NCBI RefSeq assembly: GCF_014207535.1
Contig: NZ_JACHGK010000007.1
Coordinates: forward strand, 1-64,000
DNA from: Bacillus benzoevorans
GTDB taxonomy: Bacteria > Bacillota > Bacilli > Bacillales > Cytobacillaceae
DNA length: 64,000 nucleotides
Reading direction: 5' to 3'
Position numbers and translations under genes: made by a program. This document shows, piece by piece, positions 37,343 through 47,374 of the stretch. Position 1 is the first letter of the stretch. Each line of letters starts with the position of its first letter. Under the pieces are notes generated by a model. The model had not been told where the DNA came from, made no database searches, and was given only the letters and a program-made list of their open reading frames with translations.

Positions 37343-37750
37343 ATGAATCAATTTTGGGAAAACGAATATGTACTTACCGCAGCGAATTATAGTGTTGTCA
37401 TTTTATGTTTAATTGTATTTTTAGCTGTGTTTGAACTTGTGACAAAGTACAAAAACTGGAATGAAATTAAAAAGGGGAATATTGCGGTGGCAATGGCGAC
37501 AGGCGGTAAGATATTTGGCATCGTCAATATCTTTCGTTATTCCATTGAACATAACGATTCATTTATGACCATGATTAGCTGGGGGATTTTTGGATTTATT
37601 TTACTGCTTATCGGCTACTTTATTTTTGAATTTATGACACCTACTTTCAAGATCGATGAAGAGATCGAAAAGGATAACCGGGCGGTAGGATTGATTTCCA
37701 TGATTATTTCCATCGCATTGTCATTCGTCATTGGCGCCGGTATCATTTAA
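37343..37750 (+). CDS. yshE: YshE, DUF350 membrane protein
   Basis: This 135-residue protein has four hydrophobic segments (about 12-35, 55-70, 77-95, 110-133). Segment 2 begins with the VAMATGGKIFGI motif of DUF350 proteins. Function is unknown. It follows mutS2 by 17 bases, as in B. subtilis, and is followed by a tiny membrane peptide gene. Confidence 0.88.
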   Translation: MNQFWENEYVLTAANYSVVILCLIVFLAVFELVTKYKNWNEIKKGNIAVAMATGGKIFGIVNIFRYSIEHNDSFMTMISWGIFGFILLLIGYFIFEFMTPTFKIDEEIEKDNRAVGLISMIISIALSFVIGAGII

Positions 37751-37763
37751 GGAGAGCAGAGTA

Positions 37764-37847
37764 ATGGAAAAGTTGGCAAAAATCTTATTTATTTGTTGTG
37801 CAATTTTCCTCTTAATAGGAATTATTTATATGGTATTTTTCAATTAA
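37764..37847 (+). CDS. 27-residue single-span membrane peptide
   Basis: A short frame from ATG 37764 to TAA 37847 lies 13 bases after yshE with AAGGAGAG upstream. The product is a charged start (MEKLAK) and one hydrophobic helix (ILFICCAIFLLIGIIYMVFF). It looks like a real small membrane peptide co-transcribed with yshE. No function is known. Confidence 0.6.
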   Translation: MEKLAKILFICCAIFLLIGIIYMVFFN

Positions 37848-37896
37848 AAAAGGATGTCCACCAGGCTTTCAAAAGCCCGGTGACATCCTTTTTTCT
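37846..37896. terminator. Bidirectional terminator, yshE side and pheT
   Basis: AAAAAAGGATGTC and its inverted copy flank a GGCTTTCAAAAGCC inner hairpin. It serves the plus-strand mutS2-yshE unit and the minus-strand pheST operon. Confidence 0.85.
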
Positions 37897-37899
37897 TTA

Positions 37900-40314
37900 T
37901 TAACCGCGTAAAACGGCTCCGGCTTTATCGGCAACGGCCTGTAATACTTTTTCATGTGCTTTTGTTACTTCTTCATCCGTTAATGTGCGTTCCGGATCAA
38001 AATATTTTAAAGAGAAGGCCAGTGACTTTTTACCGGCTTCCATATGTTCGCCTTCATACAAATCAAAGACATGAACTTCTTTTAACAGCGCCCCTCCTGC
38101 TTCAGCAATGATCGCTTCCAGTTCGCCGGCAGCTTTATTTTGCTCGACTACTAGAGCAATATCTCTTGTAATAGATGGGAAGCGCGGAATCGATTGATAG
38201 GAAATAGGTTCAACCTCTGCCGCTGCTATTTTCTTAAATGACAATTCAAATACATATGTTTCTTTTAGATCGAGCTCTTTTTGCAGTGTTGGATGAACCT
38301 GGCCAACAAAGCCAATCACCTCGCCGTTCAGCAGAACTTCTGCAGTCCGGCCTGGATGCATATTTTCCAAAGCTGACTGGCGGTACTCGATTTGACTTGT
38401 TACCCCGAGTGCAGCAAACAATGCTTCCAATGCCCCTTTCAGAACGTAGAAATCAACTGCTTTTTTCTCACCCTGCCACGGATTCGCTTCCCAAAGACCG
38501 GTAATCGCAGCAGCAACATGTTCTCTTTCTTCAGGCAGCTGATCGTTTTCCTGCTTTAAGAATACTGAGCCGATTTCATACAGCGCTACAGAATCAATTT
38601 GACGGGCATTATTATATTTAACTGCCTCTAATAGTGACGGCAGAATGCTCATCCGCAATTGGCTTCTTTCTTCACTCATCGGCATCGCCAAACGGACAGG
38701 TTCCCGCTTTTCTAAAGCAAGTTGAGCAGCTTTTTCCATGCTGGTAAGGGAATAAGTAGTTGCTTGATAAAGCCCTGCACCTTCTAAAGTACGGCGCGCA
38801 AGACGGCGTTTTTGTTGATAATCCGTCAAGGCTCCGGCAGTTGCACTGCCTTTTGGCAGGGTAGAAGGAATATTATCATAGCCATACAGACGAGCAACCT
38901 CTTCCACGATATCTGCTTCGATGGTAATATCACCACGGCGGGTCGGAACGGTAATAACGAAATCTTCTCCTTCTACTTTCACATCAAAGCCTAGTCGGGT
39001 AAGGATATCGGTTACTTCCTTAGCTGAAATGTTCGTTCCAAGCGCCGTATTGATTTTATCTAGGGTAATGGAAATAACCGCAGGTTCCATTTTCATATTG
39101 TTATATTCAGAGGTTCCTGCTAAAATCGTACCCCCTGCATATTGAGCCATCAGTTGTGCCGCTCTTTCTCCTGCAGCGCGAGTTCTTTTCGGATCTACCC
39201 CTTTCTCAAAGCGGGCACTTGCTTCACTGCGCAATCCATGATCTTTCGATGCTTTACGCACAACAGGTCCGGCAAAGTAAGCTGCTTCGATAATAACGGT
39301 CGTCGTATCTTCTTTTACCTCGGAATTGGCACCGCCCATGACTCCGGCAATCGCAACTGGCTCAGCACCGTTCGTAATCACTAGATGATTCGCTGTTAAT
39401 GTACGTTCTGTATCGTCAAGGGTTGTGATTTTTTCTCCTTCTTTGGCACGACGGATCACAATCTCCTTCGAACCCAGACGATCATAATCAAACGCATGAA
39501 GCGGCTGTCCGTATTCCAGCAAGATATAATTCGTAATATCAACTACATTATTGTGCGGGCGGATTCCGGCATTCATTAAGCGTGTTTGCATCCATAGTGG
39601 AGATGGTGCGATTTTTACATCTTTTACGATTTTTGCGATATATAGTGGATTATCTTCCGCTGCCTCCACTTTGACGCTGATATAATCAGATGCTTTTTCC
39701 GCAGCTTCTTCTTTTTCAATGACCGGCCATTTTACTTCACGGCCTAGAATGGCCGCGACTTCATACGCCACACCAAGCATGCTTAAAGCATCAGAACGGT
39801 TAGGAGTTAAGCTCAATTCCAAAATTTCATCATCGAGCGCCAGAGCCTCTAGGGCATCTTCTCCCACTTTAGCATCCTGCGGGAAGTTGAAAATCCCAAC
39901 GGAATATTCTTTCGCCACTAACTTCGATTCAATGCCAAGTTCCTGTAGAGAACAGATCATTCCATTAGATACTTCGCCGCGAAGTTTGGCTTTTTTAATT
40001 TTAAAATTATTTGGCAGAACGGCACCCACTGTGGCCACTGCTACTTTTTGTCCTTTACCCACATTCGGTGCTCCGCAGATGATCTGTACAGGTTCCTCCG
40101 CACCGATATCCACTAGACATTTATTCAGTTTATCTGCATCGGGATGCTTCTCGCATTCTAGCACATGTCCAATCACGACACCTTTTAATCCTTCGCTTTT
40201 CTTTTCTACCCCTTCTACTTCGATTCCGCTTTTTGTAATCTTTTCTGCCAGCTCTGAACAGCTCATGCCGGATAGATCGACATAATCCTGCAGCCATTTA
40301 TATGAAACAAACAT
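37900..40314 (-). CDS. pheT: Phenylalanyl-tRNA synthetase beta subunit
   Basis: This 804-residue subunit recognises tRNA-Phe and edits mischarged tyrosine. It has the N-terminal tRNA-binding domain ([19 protein letters not shown] near 45), B3/B4 editing domain, B5 ([18 protein letters not shown] near 420), a catalytic-like domain and the C-terminal FDX-ACB domain ([13 protein letters not shown] near 715). It follows pheS by 46 bases under the pheS T-box. Confidence 0.97.
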   Translation of the reverse strand: MFVSYKWLQDYVDLSGMSCSELAEKITKSGIEVEGVEKKSEGLKGVVIGHVLECEKHPDADKLNKCLVDIGAEEPVQIICGAPNVGKGQKVAVATVGAVLPNNFKIKKAKLRGEVSNGMICSLQELGIESKLVAKEYSVGIFNFPQDAKVGEDALEALALDDEILELSLTPNRSDALSMLGVAYEVAAILGREVKWPVIEKEEAAEKASDYISVKVEAAEDNPLYIAKIVKDVKIAPSPLWMQTRLMNAGIRPHNNVVDITNYILLEYGQPLHAFDYDRLGSKEIVIRRAKEGEKITTLDDTERTLTANHLVITNGAEPVAIAGVMGGANSEVKEDTTTVIIEAAYFAGPVVRKASKDHGLRSEASARFEKGVDPKRTRAAGERAAQLMAQYAGGTILAGTSEYNNMKMEPAVISITLDKINTALGTNISAKEVTDILTRLGFDVKVEGEDFVITVPTRRGDITIEADIVEEVARLYGYDNIPSTLPKGSATAGALTDYQQKRRLARRTLEGAGLYQATTYSLTSMEKAAQLALEKREPVRLAMPMSEERSQLRMSILPSLLEAVKYNNARQIDSVALYEIGSVFLKQENDQLPEEREHVAAAITGLWEANPWQGEKKAVDFYVLKGALEALFAALGVTSQIEYRQSALENMHPGRTAEVLLNGEVIGFVGQVHPTLQKELDLKETYVFELSFKKIAAAEVEPISYQSIPRFPSITRDIALVVEQNKAAGELEAIIAEAGGALLKEVHVFDLYEGEHMEAGKKSLAFSLKYFDPERTLTDEEVTKAHEKVLQAVADKAGAVLRG

Positions 40315-40360
40315 TAATGATCCTCCTATTCATTCAATAATCCCTTGTTTATCCAAATGC

Positions 40361-41404
40361 TTACACTTCAAAGCGATTAAATTGCTTTAAGAAACGGACA
40401 TCATTTGTATAGAAATGACGAATATCATCTACTCCGTATTTCAGCATCGCAATGCGTTCTACACCAATTCCGAAAGCAAATCCGGAATATTTTTTCGAAT
40501 CAAAGCCGCTCATCTCAAGAACATTTGGATGAACCATTCCGCCGCCTAATACTTCGATCCAGCCGGTATGCTTACAGACATTACATCCATGTCCCTGACA
40601 AATTTTACAAGAAATATCTACTTCAACAGACGGTTCTGTAAAAGGGAAAAAGCTTGGACGCAGACGGATTTCGCGCTCCTGGCCGAAGACTTTTTTCAGG
40701 AAGACCTCTAGTGTTCCTTTTAAATCACTCATCGAAATGTTTTCATCTACCACTAGACCTTCAATTTGCATAAATTGATGGGAATGTGTCGCGTCATCAT
40801 TATCGCGGCGGTACACTTTACCAGGGCAGATAATCTTAACCGGTCCCTGTCCTTTTTGTTTTTCCATCGTTCTTGCCTGAACAGGTGAAGTATGTGTACG
40901 CATTAGCACACTTTCATCTGAAATGTAGAAGGAATCCTGCATATCACGGGCAGGATGGCTTTTTGGCAAGTTTAACGCTTCAAAATTATAGTAGTCGCTT
41001 TCCACTTCCGGACCTTCTGCTACTGCATAACCCATACCGATAAACACGTCTTCAATTTCCTCAATGATTCGCGTTAATGGATGAAGGTTTCCTCTATTAA
41101 TAGGTCTTGCCGGCAATGTGATATCAATCGTTTCTGCTGCCAGCTGCGCCGTAACTGCTTCTTCCTCAAGCAGGGCTTGCTTTTCTTCGATTTTTGCTGT
41201 AATCGTTTCACGGACAACATTCACCAATGCCCCCATTTTCGGGCGTTCTTCAGCCGATAATTTCCCCATGCCGCGCAGCACTTCTGTAATTGGTCCTTTT
41301 TTGCCTAAGTAGGCAACACGAATATCATTCAATTCTTTTAAGTCAGATGCTGCTGCAATTTTTTCCAGCGCCTCTGTCTGCAGTTCTTGTAAACGTTCCT
41401 GCAT
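40361..41404 (-). CDS. pheS: Phenylalanyl-tRNA synthetase alpha subunit
   Basis: This 347-residue catalytic subunit has an N-terminal coiled coil and class II motifs: [16 protein letters not shown] (motif 1 region), [17 protein letters not shown] (motif 2) and [17 protein letters not shown] (motif 3) with the Phe-binding SxQ-type loop. The leader carries a T-box. Confidence 0.97.
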   Translation of the reverse strand: MQERLQELQTEALEKIAAASDLKELNDIRVAYLGKKGPITEVLRGMGKLSAEERPKMGALVNVVRETITAKIEEKQALLEEEAVTAQLAAETIDITLPARPINRGNLHPLTRIIEEIEDVFIGMGYAVAEGPEVESDYYNFEALNLPKSHPARDMQDSFYISDESVLMRTHTSPVQARTMEKQKGQGPVKIICPGKVYRRDNDDATHSHQFMQIEGLVVDENISMSDLKGTLEVFLKKVFGQEREIRLRPSFFPFTEPSVEVDISCKICQGHGCNVCKHTGWIEVLGGGMVHPNVLEMSGFDSKKYSGFAFGIGVERIAMLKYGVDDIRHFYTNDVRFLKQFNRFEV

Positions 41405-41491
41405 GTTTGTAATTCCTCCTTTAAATATGATTCATAGTCGGGCGGCTTTCATTCCATCCCTATTATGAACAAAGACAAACATTAGATAAAC

Positions 41492-41766
41492 ACAAAAAAG
41501 CCTCGATCCCAAAAAAGGGACGAGGCTTACTTTTCGCGGTACCACCCTTATTAGTGCGCAAAAAAGAAACACACTCACTTCATTCCCATAACGGCTCTTC
41601 ACCGGAACATTTTTCGGATTGGTTACACAATCTTCCCAATGCCAACTCGAGAGGTGAATTCCCTTAAGCAGCGCCATTAAAAATGCTTTCAGTCACGGCA
41701 TTTTCTCCCTTGTAACGGATTTCCTAAGCTACTGGTCTCTGTCATCGTCTTTGTTTTATCAAATTC
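41492..41766 (-). promoter_or_regulatory. T-box leader of pheST
   Basis: The 275-base leader ends in a terminator (about 41494-41526) and carries the antiterminator segment AGGGTGGTACCGCG around 41540-41556. The specifier region reads GAATTCACC near 41654-41662, giving TTC (Phe). Uncharged tRNA-Phe would pair with it and allow readthrough. The short frame overlapping it is not a gene. Confidence 0.9.
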
Positions 41767-41772
41767 TGTATT

Positions 41773-41801
41773 ATTATAGTACAAATTCCCATTGGTTTCA
41801 A
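41773..41801 (-). promoter_or_regulatory. Sigma-A promoter of pheST
   Basis: TTGAAA at 41796-41801 and TATAAT at 41773-41778 are separated by 17 bases on the minus strand, directly upstream of the T-box. Confidence 0.85.
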
Positions 41802-41803
41802 AT

Positions 41804-42547
41804 TCATTTTCGCAAATAATACATAAATATGCCGGCAGCTACGCCAACGTTCAATGATTCGCATTTACCGTATATGGGAATATACAAATTTCTTGTTGTT
41901 TTATCAAGAAGCTCTTGGGCTACACCCTGTCCTTCATTCCCCACCAAAAGAGCAAATGCATCCGATTTTTCCACCGTCTCAAAATGGACTCCGCCCTCTA
42001 GAGATGTGCCATAAACTGGAATGGTAAGAGTGTCCAAAAACGCAGCCAAATCGGCCTTTACGATTGGCAGATGAAATAGGCTTCCTTGTGTGGAGCGGAT
42101 AACCTTCGGATTATAGGGATCAGCACATCCCTCGCCTAAAATAACAGCATCCATGCCCGCTGCGTCTGCTGTACGGATTAACGTTCCCATATTCCCCGGA
42201 TCCTGCACCCGGTCTAATAAAAGCAGTTTTTTTGCCTTATCTGGTTCAAGAGACATGGACGGCTTTTCACAGACTGCTGCAATTCCCTGCGGTGTTTCTG
42301 TATCACATATAGCCTTCATCACTTCATTGGTTACATAAATAACCTCAGTTCCTTCTATTATAATGGGCGGCTGTTTGTCCATATCCTGATTCACAATGAC
42401 TTCCATGACAAGCCGTTCTTTTAGCGCTTCCTCTACCAGATGATATCCTTCAATCAAAAAGCGGCCTGAACGATCCCGCTCTTTTTTCGTTAAAAGCTTT
42501 TTCCAAGCCTTTACGGTTGGATTTTTGACTGATTCAATATATTTCAC
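41804..42547 (-). CDS. ysgA: RNA 2'-O-ribose methyltransferase, TrmH/SpoU family
   Basis: This 247-residue SPOUT enzyme has an N-terminal substrate-binding section (KNPTVKAWKKLLTKKERDRSG) and the knotted AdoMet domain with LLLDRVQDPGNMGTLIRTADAAG near 115, VIRSTQGSLFHLP near 155, LLVGNEGQG near 205 and the closing LNVGVAAGIFMYY. The position next to pheS and sspI matches ysgA in B. subtilis. Confidence 0.9.
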   Translation of the reverse strand: MKYIESVKNPTVKAWKKLLTKKERDRSGRFLIEGYHLVEEALKERLVMEVIVNQDMDKQPPIIIEGTEVIYVTNEVMKAICDTETPQGIAAVCEKPSMSLEPDKAKKLLLLDRVQDPGNMGTLIRTADAAGMDAVILGEGCADPYNPKVIRSTQGSLFHLPIVKADLAAFLDTLTIPVYGTSLEGGVHFETVEKSDAFALLVGNEGQGVAQELLDKTTRNLYIPIYGKCESLNVGVAAGIFMYYLRK

Positions 42548-42665
42548 TTGCTTACGCTCCTTTTAGTCTGCATTGCCTTTTATTATAACGCACTTTGGAT
42601 ACATATTGCATCATCAATAGGAAACGCTAATTACTGTTCATGTTAATGTTTAAGGAGGAAAATAG

Positions 42666-42875
42666 ATGAACTTGAATTTGCGTAACGCCATTATTCACAA
42701 TGTCTCAGGGAATACCCAGGCCCAGCTTGAGGATACGATTGTGGATGCCATTTCTACCGGTGAAGAAAAAATGCTTCCTGGACTTGGAGTACTGTTTGAA
42801 GTCATTTGGAATCATTCCTCAGAACAAGATAAACAAGAAATGCTTTCTGCTTTAGAAGCAGGTCTAAAAAAATAA
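42666..42875 (+). CDS. sspI: Small acid-soluble spore protein SspI
   Basis: This 69-residue minor spore protein matches the SspI pattern ([13 protein letters not shown]..., then [12 protein letters not shown]). It is made in the forespore. An AAGGAGG site precedes the ATG. Confidence 0.95.
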   Translation: MNLNLRNAIIHNVSGNTQAQLEDTIVDAISTGEEKMLPGLGVLFEVIWNHSSEQDKQEMLSALEAGLKK

Positions 42876-42900
42876 CAGCCATTGCGGCTGTTATTTTTTC
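42871..42900 (+). terminator. Terminator of sspI
   Basis: AATAACAGCC and GGCTGTTATT pair around ATTGC and are followed by a T-run, overlapping the stop codon. Confidence 0.85.
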
Positions 42901-42974
42901 TTTGTACCCATAGGTTAGACTATTCACTTAGCCCATCTGGTAAGGCCATCTGTCATTTTACGGTACTAGGCACC

Positions 42975-44060
42975 TTATTCGTATGTGATCCGGTCGACTG
43001 TTTCGCGGTCTAAGCGTTTGATTACTTCAACCACAAGTTTTACGGCGTTTTCAAAATCATCACGATGCAGCATCGCACCGTGCGAATGAATATATCTGGT
43101 GGCAATGCCGATAGAAAGTGCCGGCACCCCTTTAGCTGTCACATGAATCGAACCGGCATCGGTGCCGCCGCCGGGAATCGATTCAAACTGATAAGGAATG
43201 TTTAATTCGTCCGCTGTATCTGTGACTAAATCGCGCAGCCCTTTATGAGAAACCATGGAGGCATCATATAAAACAATTTGCGGTCCATTTCCCATTTTGC
43301 CCATCGCATCTTTTTCAGACACTCCTGGTGTATCCCCGGCAATTCCTACATCCACGGCAAAACCGATATCAGGCTGTACCTTGAAGGTGGATGTTTTGGA
43401 ACCGCGTAGGCCAACTTCCTCCTGTACCGCTCCAACACCATAAACAATATTTGGATGGCTGACACCTTGTAACTGCTGCAGCACATTGATGGCAATCGCA
43501 CAGCCAATCCGGTTATCCCACGCTTTTGCTAAAAGCATTTTTTCATTCTTCATCACCGTAAATTCAAATGCCGGAACTACCATATCTCCCGGGCGTACAC
43601 CCCACTCTTCTGCTTCCTCTTTGCTGGTGGCGCCAATATCAATAAACATGTCTTTAATTTCATAAGGTTTTTTCCGTGCTTCAGGCGATAAAATATGCGG
43701 CGGTTTCGAGCCGATCATTCCCGTAATATCTCCTTTACGTGTAACGATGGTCACTCGCTGTGCCAGCATCACCTGGTTCCACCAGCCGCCAACTGTTTGG
43801 AATTTCAAAAATCCTTTGCTGTCAATTTGCGTAATCATAAAACCAATTTCGTCTAAATGTCCGGTCACGACAATTTTCGGTCCGTTTTCATCACCTGTTT
43901 TTTTAGCGATTAAACTGCCAAGATGATCCATTATGATTTCATCTGCATAGGGTGCTATGTATTTTTTCATGACTTCCCGGGGTTCTCTCTCATTTCCGGC
44001 GATTCCTTTGGCATCTGTTAAATCCTTTAACATCGTAAGCGTTTCATCAAATTTAGCCAT
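42975..44060 (-). CDS. ysdC: M42 family metallopeptidase (glutamyl aminopeptidase-like)
   Basis: This 361-residue peptidase carries the two-metal set: GHLDEIGFM near residue 65, [10 protein letters not shown] near 180, QEEVGLRGS near 212 and DVG near 235, with a final H near 325. It forms tetrahedral complexes that trim peptides. ATG 44060 (or 44063) is chosen because GGAG lies 5-8 bases upstream and the start then matches B. subtilis YsdC; the upstream extension is not conserved. Confidence 0.93.
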   Translation of the reverse strand: MAKFDETLTMLKDLTDAKGIAGNEREPREVMKKYIAPYADEIIMDHLGSLIAKKTGDENGPKIVVTGHLDEIGFMITQIDSKGFLKFQTVGGWWNQVMLAQRVTIVTRKGDITGMIGSKPPHILSPEARKKPYEIKDMFIDIGATSKEEAEEWGVRPGDMVVPAFEFTVMKNEKMLLAKAWDNRIGCAIAINVLQQLQGVSHPNIVYGVGAVQEEVGLRGSKTSTFKVQPDIGFAVDVGIAGDTPGVSEKDAMGKMGNGPQIVLYDASMVSHKGLRDLVTDTADELNIPYQFESIPGGGTDAGSIHVTAKGVPALSIGIATRYIHSHGAMLHRDDFENAVKLVVEVIKRLDRETVDRITYE

Positions 44061-44188
44061 CATTTCGACTCCTTTGTATGGTCTACTATCTATTATACAG
44101 AAGGGGGTTGTCGTTATACAAAAAATTAGCGAATGAACGGTCTGTTTCATCCATCTTATCTTCCCTTTCAAAATAATTTTCCTTTATG

Positions 44189-44214
44189 TGAAACCTTTTA
44201 TTTTTTTAATCGTA
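44189..44214 (+). promoter_or_regulatory. Sigma-W promoter of ysdB
   Basis: TGAAAC at 44189-44194 and CGTA at 44211-44214 are separated by 16 bases, matching the sigma-W consensus. ysdB belongs to the sigma-W regulon in B. subtilis. Confidence 0.85.
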
Positions 44215-44248
44215 AATAAGGAATCATAAAGAAAAGGGAGGGGTTATT

Positions 44249-44632
44249 TTGTTGTGGCTTGTACGCTTTATGCTATTCGCCCTTATTCTTTTCCTCATCT
44301 ATCGAATGATAAAATTTATATTAAACCCAAAACGAAAACTCGAATCAGCTCACGAACAAAAGCGCTATTATTTTTTAGATGATCCCAATAATGTACGAAA
44401 AAACTTTTTTCTCACCTATAAAGGCGTTCTTTTTGAAGGGGAAAAGTATTTAGGCACTACAGATGATTCCTTTGATGTTGTTTCAATCTTTATTTGGTCT
44501 CATAGTACAGCAGCATTAAAGGGGCTGGTACGCGAAGATTTTCAGTTTATTGAGGAACGGGTGCGCAGCTATTATCCGTATGCAGCATTAGATTGGAAAA
44601 GTCCAGTAAAGGAATTTTTGCAAAAAAAATAA
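44249..44632 (+). CDS. ysdB: YsdB, sigma-W-controlled membrane-anchored protein
   Basis: This 127-residue protein has one N-terminal membrane segment (about 2-22) and a soluble tail with YYFLDDPNNVRKNFFLTYKGVLFEGEKYLG, the conserved core of the family. Start TTG 44249 follows GGGAGGGG. Function is unknown but its promoter ties it to envelope stress. Confidence 0.88.
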   Translation: MLWLVRFMLFALILFLIYRMIKFILNPKRKLESAHEQKRYYFLDDPNNVRKNFFLTYKGVLFEGEKYLGTTDDSFDVVSIFIWSHSTAALKGLVREDFQFIEERVRSYYPYAALDWKSPVKEFLQKK

Positions 44633-44697
44633 TAAAGAGCCGCAATATCCTTATCACTATTCATTCCGCGTCCTCTTTAGCCGTAAACAGGGCAGTC

Positions 44698-44738
44698 TGA
44701 AAGGCCAACTATCCCGTTGGCTTTTCCCTTTTTCCTCA
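44698..44738. terminator. Terminator between ysdB and the TVP38 gene
   Basis: An AAAGGCCAAC/GTTGGCTTT stem is followed by a T-run on the plus strand, between convergent genes. Confidence 0.7.
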
Positions 44739-44741
44739 TCA

Positions 44742-45317
44742 TCAGCCTTCCTTTAAGCTGAAAAACTTCTGCCATTTAATCACCGTCACTTTTTCCCGTA
44801 ATAAATAAACAAGAACCATCAAGGATAGAAAGATAACTGCCATAACGAGAGGTGTAAATAGGCTGATAATAGAGCCAAAGGCAGAATAGAAGAACGCCAG
44901 CGGTAAATTAGAGAGCAGATTATTTTTCATATATGGGCTAAACCGGCGGTCTTTTTCCATCAAACAAAAGTTCAGCAGATGAAAATGAATTAATGGAATT
45001 AAGCGTAAAACGGCCGTTTGGGCTACAGTAAGATTGCGATATTCCCCAAACCATTTTCTTTTTAATTTAGCTAGTTTTTCATATGTCTTTGGCATTTTAC
45101 CAATCAGAAAATAAAAACAAACGGAATTTAACAGCAAGCCAATCAGGGATAATAAAGTGCCAAACAAGGCACCGAAAAGAATTCCCCCAGCCAGACAGAC
45201 AATGGTAACAGGGATAAAGAGAAACTGCCGAATAAGATGAAACAGGATAAAGGCTACCGGAGCAAGAACCCCGCCTGCTCCAAGAACAACCAGCAAAATC
45301 GACATACTTTCATCCAT
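44742..45317 (-). CDS. TVP38/TMEM64 family membrane protein
   Basis: This 191-residue protein has five to six hydrophobic segments. The FLFIPVTIVCLAGGILFGALFGTLLSLIG section and the LRLIPLIHFHLLNF section match the VTT domain of the TVP38/DedA superfamily, of which relatives handle lipid movement across membranes. ATG 45317 has GAGG 7 bases upstream. It may correspond to B. subtilis ytxB, but that is not certain. Confidence 0.8.
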   Translation of the reverse strand: MDESMSILLVVLGAGGVLAPVAFILFHLIRQFLFIPVTIVCLAGGILFGALFGTLLSLIGLLLNSVCFYFLIGKMPKTYEKLAKLKRKWFGEYRNLTVAQTAVLRLIPLIHFHLLNFCLMEKDRRFSPYMKNNLLSNLPLAFFYSAFGSIISLFTPLVMAVIFLSLMVLVYLLREKVTVIKWQKFFSLKEG

Positions 45318-45354
45318 CGTTTGACCTCTTTTCGCATCGGCTCTGAGGCTGCCT

Positions 45355-45620
45355 CATTGCCTTTTGATGAACTTCATTCAGCTGAAGTCCTCCACTTCTA
45401 TAAGTGGGGGATGAATGCAAAGTATATTTCCGATTCAGTGGGGGTTCAAACCCCGGCTGAATGAAGTTTAGCCTCCGGCGGATGCCTCGATTTTTCAAAG
45501 GAAATTTTTCGAGCGAGCTCGACGACGGACAGGACGTCCTAGTCAGGCAAAGCCACAGGATGTGGCGCTTTGAGCGTGAAAAAAATCGGGCGCAAATTCG
45601 ACGGGGCGGATTTGATTCAT
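45355..45620. repeat. GC-rich MITE-like repeat with nested hairpins
   Basis: A perfect 13-bp inverted repeat (45370-45382 with 45456-45468) encloses hairpins CCACTT/AAGTGG and GGGG/CCCC. To its right lie two short hairpins with the same loop pattern: GGAC-AGGAC-GTCC at 45527-45539 and CCAC-AGGAT-GTGG at 45553-45565. The stretch is clearly GC-richer than its neighbours and holds no credible gene. It resembles a non-autonomous element, perhaps an IS200/IS605-type end, or an intergenic repeat family; I cannot name it. Confidence 0.6.
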
Positions 45621-45627
45621 GATGTTA

Positions 45628-45924
45628 TTAAAGCTTATCGAAAAAAGAGAAATGATATGACCAATTTAAGAAATAAAAATAGAAGATGGCTTCGATACCA
45701 GCAAGAATGGGAAAACCAATTTTAAAAGAAAGATGCTTCGTTTTGTGGTGAAACAGGTACATTCCAGCTGCTGCTCCAATTGCACCGCCGCAAATCGCCG
45801 TGAGCCATAATGTTTTTTCTTTTATGCGCCAGCCGTGTTTAATCGCCCGTTTTTTATCCACATTCATTAAACTAAAGCCAATTATATTCAGCAGCAGAAA
45901 TAAGATAAGAATGAAATAAGTCAT
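45628..45924 (-). CDS. ysdA: YsdA, DUF1294 membrane protein
   Basis: This 98-residue protein has a short N-terminal membrane segment, the MNVDKKRAIKHGWRIKEKTLWL motif (residues about 20-41) and a GGxxGAxxGMYLFHHKTKHLSFKIGFP core typical of DUF1294. ATG 45924 follows AGGAGG. It lies downstream of rplT as in B. subtilis. Function is unknown. Confidence 0.88.
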   Translation of the reverse strand: MTYFILILFLLLNIIGFSLMNVDKKRAIKHGWRIKEKTLWLTAICGGAIGAAAGMYLFHHKTKHLSFKIGFPILAGIEAIFYFYFLNWSYHFSFFDKL

Positions 45925-45946
45925 GTAATTCCTCCTAAACTTTAAT

Positions 45947-45985
45947 GCAAAAAGCCACTCTCTAATGATAGAGAATGGCTTCATA
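45947..45985 (-). terminator. Terminator of the infC-rpmI-rplT operon
   Basis: An imperfect stem (45953-45963 with 45970-45980) is followed by a T-run on the minus strand, just after the rplT stop. Confidence 0.8.
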
Positions 45986-45992
45986 ATCAATA

Positions 45993-46352
45993 TTATTTGC
46001 TTAAGTTTGCTTTTGCAACAGTTGCTAATTCAGCAAATGCATTGGCATCATTGATCGCTAGATCAGCAAGCATTTTGCGGTTTACTTCGATACCAGCAAG
46101 CTTTAAGCCATGCATTAAACGGCTGTATGAAAGACCGTTGATGCGTGCAGCTGCATTGATACGAGCAATCCAAAGCTTACGGAAGTCACGTTTCTTCTGA
46201 CGACGATCCCGGTAAGCATATTGTAATGATTTCATTACTTGTTGGTTAGCAACTTTATATAATGTATGTTTTGAACCGAAATAACCTTTAGCTAATTTAA
46301 GAACCTTTTTACGACGTTTGCGAGTAACTGTACCGCCTTTTACACGTGGCAT
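45993..46352 (-). CDS. rplT: 50S ribosomal protein L20
   Basis: This 119-residue basic protein is needed early in 50S assembly and represses its own operon by binding the leader RNA. The start, [22 protein letters not shown], is diagnostic. It follows rpmI by 23 bases. Confidence 0.98.
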   Translation of the reverse strand: MPRVKGGTVTRKRRKKVLKLAKGYFGSKHTLYKVANQQVMKSLQYAYRDRRQKKRDFRKLWIARINAAARINGLSYSRLMHGLKLAGIEVNRKMLADLAINDANAFAELATVAKANLSK

Positions 46353-46375
46353 ATGGTTTCCCTCCTATTTTGAAA

Positions 46376-46576
46376 TTACTTAATGTTGTCTAATAAATGA
46401 CGAATGCGTTTGTAGTCTCCGCTTGAAACAAGTCCTGCTTTACGAAGTTTACGTTTTTGTTTTGTAGATTTATTGGCAAATAAGTGGCTTGTATAAGCGT
46501 GATCACGCTTTAATTGACCAGATCCAGTTTTTTTGAAACGCTTAGCAGCGCCGCGGTGTGTTTTCATTTTTGGCAT
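46376..46576 (-). CDS. rpmI: 50S ribosomal protein L35
   Basis: This 66-residue basic protein begins [19 protein letters not shown], diagnostic of L35. It is the middle gene of infC-rpmI-rplT. Confidence 0.98.
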   Translation of the reverse strand: MPKMKTHRGAAKRFKKTGSGQLKRDHAYTSHLFANKSTKQKRKLRKAGLVSSGDYKRIRHLLDNIK

Positions 46577-46592
46577 TTGGTATATCCTCCTC

Positions 46593-47108
46593 TTACTTAT
46601 CGTTTTTAGGTGCTAGAACTAAGAACATGCTTCTTCCATCCATTTTTGGATGTGATTCCACAGTTGCAACTTCTTTGCATGCTTCTGCAAAACGGTCTAA
46701 TACACGTTGACCAATTTCTTTATGTGTGATAGCACGTCCTTTGAAACGAATCGACGCTTTCACTTTATCGCCTTTTTCAAGGAATTTGATCGCATTGCGA
46801 AGTTTTGTATTAAAATCATGTTCATCAATCGTTGGACTGAATCGGACTTCTTTAATACTGATGACTTTTTGATTTTTACGTGCTTCTTTTTCTTTTTTCT
46901 GTTGTTCAAACTTAAACTTACCGTAGTCCATAATACGGGCAACAGGTGGTTTAGCATTTGGAGCAACTAGAACAAGATCAAGATTGACACGAGCCGCAAT
47001 ATCAAGTGCATCGTTTTTTGATTTAATTCCTAATTGTTCACCATTTTGATCAATCAGGCGTACTTCACGGGCACGAATTCCCTCATTCAACAACATATCT
47101 TTGCTAAT
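46593..47108 (-). CDS. infC: Translation initiation factor IF-3
   Basis: This factor checks the start codon and keeps ribosome subunits apart. The N-terminal domain ([20 protein letters not shown]) and the C-terminal domain with [15 protein letters not shown] are complete. The start is placed at ATT 47108, nine bases after GGAGG, which gives a product beginning (M)SKDMLLNEG as in B. subtilis. Non-AUG starts are known for infC and allow self-regulation. An upstream ATG in the same frame lacks a ribosome site. Confidence 0.93.
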   Translation of the reverse strand: MSKDMLLNEGIRAREVRLIDQNGEQLGIKSKNDALDIAARVNLDLVLVAPNAKPPVARIMDYGKFKFEQQKKEKEARKNQKVISIKEVRFSPTIDEHDFNTKLRNAIKFLEKGDKVKASIRFKGRAITHKEIGQRVLDRFAEACKEVATVESHPKMDGRSMFLVLAPKNDK

Positions 47109-47184
47109 AGCAAAACACCTCCGAATGTTTATCAAGAATACAATATTTAGGTTAAGAACACCCAGTTTCAGTCAGTTTTCTTCA

Positions 47185-47335
47185 CAAAAAAGGTGTGGAT
47201 GATTAGTCACCCACACCTTACCACATCATAGTTATTATAACTAAAAATGTATACGTTACCTGTCGACAGCCTTACCAGCGTCAATCAGGTGAGAAGCGGG
47301 TGCTTCTTCTTTTCCTAAAAAACCGTATTCGATTT
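47185..47335 (-). promoter_or_regulatory. L20 leader RNA
   Basis: The leader of infC has a segment reading GCTTCTCACC and TTGACGCTGGTAAGG on the minus strand, followed by an intrinsic terminator (about 47187-47221, arms AAGGTGTGG and CCACACCTT). L20 binding there would favour termination, as described for Bacillus infC-rpmI-rplT. Confidence 0.8.
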
Positions 47336-47344
47336 ACTTGAATT

Positions 47345-47374
47345 ACTATATCACAAATGATTACGTAATGTCAA
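47345..47374 (-). promoter_or_regulatory. Sigma-A promoter of infC-rpmI-rplT
   Basis: TTGACA at 47369-47374 and TATAGT at 47345-47350 are 18 bases apart on the minus strand. No other feature is seen between here and the thrS stop at 47523. Confidence 0.8.

Noticed and set aside
41432..41677. 81-residue minus-strand frame upstream of pheS
   Set aside because: It is the T-box leader; the codons overlap the antiterminator and specifier.
45237..45498. Short frames on both strands at 45.2-45.5 kb
   Set aside because: They run through the inverted-repeat block and have no family resemblance or ribosome sites.
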